Assembly: GCF_005233835.1 (NCBI RefSeq)
Contig: NZ_SZQA01000013.1
Coordinates: 118,336 to 182,335 of the forward strand
Length of the DNA: 64,000 nucleotides
Direction: 5' to 3'
Source: Herbidospora galbida
GTDB taxonomy: Bacteria > Actinomycetota > Actinomycetes > Streptosporangiales > Streptosporangiaceae
Under the pieces are notes generated by a model. The model did no database searches. It worked only from the letters and a program-made list of their open reading frames with translations, and had not been told where the DNA came from. A program made the position numbers and the translations under genes. Positions 59,236-64,000 of this stretch are shown piece after piece. Positions within the stretch are counted from its first letter, which is position 1. Each line of letters begins with the position of its first letter.

Positions 59236-59324
59236 GTTTGCTCTGCAAACTAATTAGCCCCGGAAAGCCGTGTCAACCGGGCTGGTCCTCGTTGACGTTT
59301 GTTGGGATGGACGGCAAACTAATT
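59236..59324. promoter_or_regulatory. Shared operator region of GH42 and GH31 genes
   Basis: GTTTGC-TCT-GCAAAC at 59236-59250 is a perfect inverted repeat. GCAAACTAATT occurs at 59245-59255 and again at 59314-59324 (69 bases apart). The symmetry is typical of LacI-family operators of sugar genes; no regulator gene is in the window. Confidence 0.6.
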
Positions 59325-59358
59325 CCCACAGAGGCCGCCATACCGTTGGAGTGCGACG

Positions 59359-61638
59359 ATGCCGTATCGCCCCCCGTTGATCGCGCGCGAGTACTTCGTC
59401 GCCGACCCGCCCGAGCTGCCCGTGCGGCAGCACGGCGAAGGCGGGATCGCGACGCTGGCGCGGGCCGAGGTGGTGGCCTCCGACGGGTGTGGCGTCACCC
59501 TGAAGGGGGTGACCTCGACCGATGAGTCGCTCGTCGTCCAGGTGAGCGCGGCGGGCGAGGGGATCGTCCGGGTCAAGCTCAGCGAGCAGGCCGACGCCCG
59601 CACGCGCTCGGCGCGGGCGTTGCGGCTGACCAGGCCGGTGCCGTCGGCCGCGCAGGTCACCGTCGGCGACGAGACGGTCGTGGTGGACGCGGGGGCCGTA
59701 CGGGCCGAGATCCGGCTGAACCCGTGGAACCTGCGCTTCACCGACACCACGGGGCGGGTGCTGGCCGAGCAGGACCCCGGACGCCCCGACATCTCCGGAC
59801 GGCTCCGCACGCTTCCCTTCGGCCGGTCGCAGGCCGACGGGGTCACCGTGGCCTACCACGAGACGTTCCTGGCCCCGGCCGACGAGGCGTTCAGCGGGTT
59901 CGGGGAGTCGTTCACGCCGCTCGACAAGCGGGGGCAACGGCCGCTGATGTGGAACTTCGACGCGTTCGGGGCGGAGTCGCAGCGGGCGTACAAGAACGTG
60001 CCCTTCTACCTGTCCAGCCGGGGATACGGGATCGTCGTCGACAGCGGGATGCCGGTCGAGTTCGACATGTGCCAGTCGACCCACAGCGACGTGCAGATCG
60101 TGGTTCCCGACGACCTGATCGACTACTACGTCCTGGGCGGCCCCGAGCCGGCCGACGTGCTGCGGCGGCTGCGCGCCCTGACCGGGCCGGCGGTGCTGCC
60201 GCCCAAGTGGGCGTTCGGGGCGTGGATCTCCTCGGGGTTCTTCCGCGACAGCCAGGAGCGGGTGCTGGCGCGGGCGCGGAAGATCCGCGAGCGCGGCATC
60301 CCGTGCGACGTGCTGCACCTCGACACGTTCTGGCAGATCGACGGCCACTGGTCGGACCTGCGGTGGGACCGGCAGGCGTTCCCCGACCCGGAGGGCATGC
60401 TGGCGGAGCTCGCCGAGCAGGGCTTCAAGGTCTGTCTCTGGATGAACCCGTACGTCTCCCACCTGAGCCCGGCCTTCGAGGAGGCCGCGAGCAGCGGATA
60501 CCTGCTGCTGACCCGGGACGGCGAGCCCTACGTGGCCGACGCCTGGCACGGCTCCTACCCGGCCTGCGGCATCGTCGACTTCACCAACCCCGCCGCCCGC
60601 GCCTGGTTCCGCGGGCTGCTCAAGGGGCTGCTGGAGCAGGGCGTCCAGGTGTTCAAGACCGACTTCGCCGAGGGGGTGCCCGCCCGCGCGGTCGCCTACA
60701 ACGGGATGAGCGGCGCCGAACTGCACAACGTCTACTCGCTGCTGTTCAACGACCTGGTCGCCGAGGTGACCCGCGAGGTCGCCGGGCACGGCCTGGTCTG
60801 GGCGCGGTCGTCGTACCTGGGCGGGCAGCGGCATCCGGCGCAGTGGAGCGGCGACGTCGACGCGACCTACCCGGCGATGGGCAGCACCATCAGGGGCGGC
60901 CTGTCGCACGGCCTGTCCGGGGTCCCGTTCTGGAGCCACGACGCGGGCGGGTTCACCGGAACGCCCACGCCCGACCTGTTCGTCCGGTGGGCGCAGTTCG
61001 GGGCGCTGTCTCCACTGGTGCGCTTCCACGGGACCACCAGCCGCGAGCCGTGGGAGTTCCCCGAGCACGCCGAACGCGGCGCGGTCGAGGCGCTGCGCCT
61101 GCGCTACCGGCTGATGCCCTACCTCTACTCGACGGCCGTCGAGGCGGTCGAGACGGGCCTGCCGATCATGCGGGCCCTGTGCGTCGACCGGCCCGGCGAC
61201 CCGGTGAGCTGGCAGGCCGACCTCCAGTACCTCCTCGGCCCCGACCTCCTCGTCGCCCCGATGACCTCGGCCGACGGGACCCGCGACGTCTACCTCCCGG
61301 CCGGGACGTGGGTCGACCACTGGACCGGCGACCACCACGAGGGCGGCCGCTACCTCCGGGTCTCCCCGCCGCTCGACCGGATCCCCCTCTACGGACGCCT
61401 CGGCGCCCTCGTCCCCACGACGACCCCCGGCGACACCGTCACCGAGACCCCGGAGATCTCCCTTCTCGTGTACGGCCTCCCTGGCGGCGAATCCCGGACC
61501 GTGGTGCGCGACGTGGACGGGGAGACGGTCGTGACGGCCGTACACGAGGAAGGACGGCTGGTCGTGCGGTCGAGCGGGCCGAAGACCGTCGCCGGGGTGG
61601 AGATCGTGGGCGGTTCGGCGGAGGTCGTCGTCGACTGA
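59359..61638 (+). CDS. Alpha-xylosidase, GH31 (YicI-like)
   Basis: A 759-residue glycosidase with an N-terminal beta-sandwich, a barrel, and C-terminal beta-domains. Nucleophile Asp435 lies in VFKTDFAEGVP and acid/base Asp499 in QWSGDVDATYPAM; WISSGFFRDSQERV and DVLHLDTFWQIDGHWSDLRW resemble E. coli YicI alpha-xylosidase. It likely removes alpha-xylose from xyloglucan oligosaccharides, working with the beta-galactosidase transcribed divergently. No signal peptide, so the sugars must be imported. ATG 59359 is preceded by GGAG. Confidence 0.9.
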   Translation: MPYRPPLIAREYFVADPPELPVRQHGEGGIATLARAEVVASDGCGVTLKGVTSTDESLVVQVSAAGEGIVRVKLSEQADARTRSARALRLTRPVPSAAQVTVGDETVVVDAGAVRAEIRLNPWNLRFTDTTGRVLAEQDPGRPDISGRLRTLPFGRSQADGVTVAYHETFLAPADEAFSGFGESFTPLDKRGQRPLMWNFDAFGAESQRAYKNVPFYLSSRGYGIVVDSGMPVEFDMCQSTHSDVQIVVPDDLIDYYVLGGPEPADVLRRLRALTGPAVLPPKWAFGAWISSGFFRDSQERVLARARKIRERGIPCDVLHLDTFWQIDGHWSDLRWDRQAFPDPEGMLAELAEQGFKVCLWMNPYVSHLSPAFEEAASSGYLLLTRDGEPYVADAWHGSYPACGIVDFTNPAARAWFRGLLKGLLEQGVQVFKTDFAEGVPARAVAYNGMSGAELHNVYSLLFNDLVAEVTREVAGHGLVWARSSYLGGQRHPAQWSGDVDATYPAMGSTIRGGLSHGLSGVPFWSHDAGGFTGTPTPDLFVRWAQFGALSPLVRFHGTTSREPWEFPEHAERGAVEALRLRYRLMPYLYSTAVEAVETGLPIMRALCVDRPGDPVSWQADLQYLLGPDLLVAPMTSADGTRDVYLPAGTWVDHWTGDHHEGGRYLRVSPPLDRIPLYGRLGALVPTTTPGDTVTETPEISLLVYGLPGGESRTVVRDVDGETVVTAVHEEGRLVVRSSGPKTVAGVEIVGGSAEVVVD

Positions 61639-61732
61639 GCGCGCGCGACCGACCTGGGGTTCTGGCCCCAGAGTGCGACCGGGGTTGACGAATGGTCAAT
61701 TCGGGCCGGTTGGGTTTCGCTATTCTCCCGGT

Positions 61733-63226
61733 ATGGCCGAATCGATCGGGGAACGACTGGCCTCCCGGTACCTCCTGCTGCGTCCCCTCGGCTCCGGTGG
61801 CATGGGCACCGTCTGGCTGGCCCGTGACGAGATGCTCGACCGCGAGGTCGCCGTCAAGGAACTGCGGGTTCCCGACGGGATGGGGGAGCGGGAGCGGGCG
61901 GAGCTCGTCACCCGGGTGATGCGCGAGGCCGAGGTGACCGCACGGCTGCGGCACCCGGCCGTCGTCAGCGTGCACGACGTCCTGGTCGAGGACGGCCGTC
62001 CCTGGATCGTCATGGAGCGGCTCAACGGGCGGCCGCTCTCGGCGGAGATCTCCGCCCACGGCGGGCTGCAGCCGGGCGCGGTGGCCGAGATCGGGGCCCG
62101 GATGGTCGACGCGCTGTCGGCCGCGCACGCCCACGGCGTGCAGCACCGCGACGTCAAGCCCGGCAACGTGTTCCTCACCGTCGACGGACGGGTGGTGCTG
62201 ACCGACTTCGGCATCGCCCGGCAGGCCGACACGACCAACCTGACCGGCGACGGGATGCTGATCGGCTCACCGGGCTTCATCGCGCCGGAGCGGCTCGAAG
62301 GCGACCCCGGCGGGCCCGCCGCCGACCTGTGGTCGCTCGGGGCGACCCTGTACACGGCGCTGGAGGGCGTGCCGCCGTACAAGGGAAGCCACGTGCAGGT
62401 CATCCAGGCCACGCTGACCGCGCCGGTGCCCGCGCCGAGGGTCGGCGGGCCGCTCGGCACCCTGATCACCTGGCTGATGGCGCGCGACCCGGCCGACCGG
62501 CCCGACGCCGCGACCGCCGGGCGGCTGTTCCAGGAGATCGTCCGGGGCGGGAACCCCGACATCGCGCCGGTCCGCCGGAAGAAGAACGGCCTGTGGGTCG
62601 CGGTGGCCGCCGGGGCCGCGGCCGTCGTCGCGGCGGCCGTGGTGGTCGTCGCGCCGTGGGAGTCCGGCGGCGCGGCCGCCCCCGTGACGCAGCGCCCGCC
62701 CGCGCCGGTGTTCGCGCAGGAGGTCGACTTATGCCGGGTGATCCCCGCCGGGCAGGTCAAGGCGCTGCTCGGGCAGGACGCCCGGCCGACCGAGATCGAG
62801 GGCGGCTGCCAGTGGACGGTCGAGGGCACCGGCCTGCGCCTCGAACCCGCCACCGACTCCGACACCCCCGACTGGTGGGACCTCGACCCCGAAGCGGCCC
62901 GTTCCCTGTACGGCGGCATCAAGCGCCGCATCGCCAACATGCCCCGTGACTCGTCCCTCGTCTGGTACGAGATCGGCACCAAGCGCCGCATTCCCACCGT
63001 CACCTCGGCGATCCGCCCGCTCACCGGCGTCGGTGAGGAGGCGTTCACCTGGGACGTCACCTCGGCCGAAGGCCGCATCATCGGCGTGGACGTCTACTTC
63101 CGCGTGGGCGACTTCGTCGGCCGGGTCGAGTACGCCGACCTGGGCGACCGCACCGCCGACCAGATCCGCTCGGGCGCCGAGACCGCCGCCCGCGTCGCGG
63201 CCGACACGCTGTGGGGTCACGCGTGA
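61733..63226 (+). CDS. Membrane Ser/Thr protein kinase with exported sensor domain
   Basis: A 497-residue Hanks-type kinase. Residues 10-275 form the kinase domain: LGSGGMGTVWLARDE (Gly loop), VAVKEL (Lys), VQHRDVKPGNVFLTVDGRVV (catalytic loop), LTDFGIARQAD. One membrane helix (GLWVAVAAGAAAVVAAAVVV) leads to an exported domain of about 160 residues (DLCRVIPAGQVKALLGQDAR) resembling DUF3558-type lipoproteins. ATG 61733 has TATTCT at 61721-61726, exactly six bases upstream (leaderless). Its stop overlaps the next kinase start (GTGA). Confidence 0.92.
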   Translation: MAESIGERLASRYLLLRPLGSGGMGTVWLARDEMLDREVAVKELRVPDGMGERERAELVTRVMREAEVTARLRHPAVVSVHDVLVEDGRPWIVMERLNGRPLSAEISAHGGLQPGAVAEIGARMVDALSAAHAHGVQHRDVKPGNVFLTVDGRVVLTDFGIARQADTTNLTGDGMLIGSPGFIAPERLEGDPGGPAADLWSLGATLYTALEGVPPYKGSHVQVIQATLTAPVPAPRVGGPLGTLITWLMARDPADRPDAATAGRLFQEIVRGGNPDIAPVRRKKNGLWVAVAAGAAAVVAAAVVVVAPWESGGAAAPVTQRPPAPVFAQEVDLCRVIPAGQVKALLGQDARPTEIEGGCQWTVEGTGLRLEPATDSDTPDWWDLDPEAARSLYGGIKRRIANMPRDSSLVWYEIGTKRRIPTVTSAIRPLTGVGEEAFTWDVTSAEGRIIGVDVYFRVGDFVGRVEYADLGDRTADQIRSGAETAARVAADTLWGHA

Positions 63227-64000
63227 CCCTGCTGGCCGGCCGCTACCGGCTCGCCGAACCCCTCGGGAAGGGCGGCGCGGGCACCGTCTGGCGTGCCCAC
63301 GACGAGCTGCTGCGGCGCGAGGTCGCGGTCAAGCAGATGCGGACGCCCAGCGACCTCGGGCCCGGTGAGCTGGCCGAATACACCTCCCGGGCGATCGGGG
63401 AGGCGCGGGCGGCCGGGCGGCTCAACCATCCGTCGATCGTGAAGATCCACGACGTGGTGCCCCACGAGGGCGCGCCCTGGATCGTGATGGACCTCGTGCC
63501 GGGCACCTCCCTCGACAAGCTGCTGCCGCTGCCGAGCGCCCGGGTCGCCGAGATCGGCCTGTCGATCCTGGACGCCCTCGAACTCGCGCACGCCCACGGC
63601 ATCCTGCACCGGGACGTGAAACCGGCCAACGTGCTGGTCGGCGACGACGGCCGGGCGATGCTGGCCGACTTCGGCATCGCCGCCCCGTTCGGGGCCGACC
63701 CGGCCGACAGCTCGGGGTCGCCGGCGTACATGGCCCCCGAACGGTTCCGCGGCCTGCCCGCCGGGCCGCCGTCCGACCTGTGGTCGCTCGGCGCGACCCT
63801 CTACGCGGCCGTGGAGGGCCGGGGCCCCTTCCACCGCAACCTGCCCGCCGCCGTCGTGGCGGCCGTCGTCATGCACGACCCGCCGCCGATGGCGCAGGCG
63901 ACCCCCGCGCTGGCCCGCGCGATCGGCGCGCTGCTCGCCAAGGACCCCGCCCACCGCCCCCCGGCCGCGACCACCCGGCACCTGCTGCGGGACGCCGTCG
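63223..64000 (+). CDS. Ser/Thr protein kinase, cut by the window edge
   Basis: The first 259 codons of a second Hanks-type kinase: LAEPLGKGGAGTVWRAHDEL, EVAVKQMRTP, GILHRDVKPANVLVGDDGRA, LADFGIAAPFG, SPAYMAPERFRGLPAGPPSD. GTG 63223 overlaps the preceding kinase stop, so the two are translationally coupled. Any membrane helix or sensor domain lies beyond the window. The frame is open to base 64000 and was not visible as a closed ORF. Confidence 0.9.
   Translation, partial: MTLLAGRYRLAEPLGKGGAGTVWRAHDELLRREVAVKQMRTPSDLGPGELAEYTSRAIGEARAAGRLNHPSIVKIHDVVPHEGAPWIVMDLVPGTSLDKLLPLPSARVAEIGLSILDALELAHAHGILHRDVKPANVLVGDDGRAMLADFGIAAPFGADPADSSGSPAYMAPERFRGLPAGPPSDLWSLGATLYAAVEGRGPFHRNLPAAVVAAVVMHDPPPMAQATPALARAIGALLAKDPAHRPPAATTRHLLRDAV

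Overview
The window is high-GC DNA with strong third-position GC bias, dense gene packing, GTG/TTG starts and many apparently leaderless transcripts. This fits an actinobacterium, most likely of the Streptosporangiales (a Nonomuraea, Streptosporangium or Actinomadura type). The family is an inference from gene content: a 10-methyl fatty acid gene pair, nrdR-nrdJ, DUF1707/DUF4870, DUF4192, DUF6461 and YbjN proteins, and Ser/Thr kinases. I see no tRNA, rRNA, CRISPR array, prophage or intact insertion sequence. It looks like ordinary chromosome with scattered accessory genes.

Layout. 1-13.9 kb: an MFS transporter overlapping a Pth2-type peptidyl-tRNA hydrolase, a DUF3616 protein, a membrane-anchored lipid-free exported protein, a DUF1269 protein, FtsH, a CPBP intramembrane protease, a NarL-type two-component system, a PCMT-like methyltransferase, a DUF937 protein and a CASTOR/POLLUX-like channel. 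13.9-26.2 kb: Maf, an EI24 protein, a DUF4326 fusion, DUF4192, DUF1707/DUF4870, an ATP-dependent DNA ligase, FKBP, a stress protein, GuaB1, a GyrI-like protein, a nitroreductase, a CaiB-type CoA transferase and a 2-hydroxyacid dehydrogenase. 26.3-36.2 kb is rich in lipid metabolism: the 10-methyl fatty acid reductase/methyltransferase pair, a secreted sugar dehydrogenase with a very long Pro/Thr linker, an acyl-CoA ligase, a GMC oxidoreductase and a cytochrome P450.

36.2-50.7 kb: a large Pro/Gln-rich membrane protein whose exported domain matches the one near 3-4 kb, leuS behind a leucine-rich leader peptide and attenuator-like hairpins, a secreted GH5-CBM2 cellulase, a DUF6461 protein with an aminotransferase, then the genome-maintenance block lexA / divergent LysM protein / nrdR-nrdJ. 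In that block the LexA boxes and paired NrdR boxes can be read directly. 50.7-64 kb: a NADAR fusion protein, a class C beta-lactamase-like esterase, an HTH protein divergent from a beta-propeller protein, an F420-type reductase, an MBL hydrolase, YbjN, an NmrA-like protein, a divergent GH42/GH31 pair with a shared operator, and two overlapping Ser/Thr kinases, the last cut by the window edge.

The most interesting signals are these. (1) The lexA-LysM arrangement matches YneA/DivS/ChiZ-type SOS division inhibitors but has a huge disordered N-terminus. (2) leuS has a leaderless 15-codon peptide with three consecutive Leu codons. (3) A hairpin-forming 56-bp repeat sits just upstream of two unrelated genes. 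(4) An unexplained structured interval downstream of lexA ends in a strong minus-strand terminator. (5) Two unusual domain fusions (NADAR and DUF4326) and a truncated GH42 followed by an unlisted 57-codon ORF. About fifteen starts share a TANNNT-like box 6-8 nt upstream with no ribosome binding site. Seven convergent gene pairs overlap at their ends, so antisense 3' ends are likely common.
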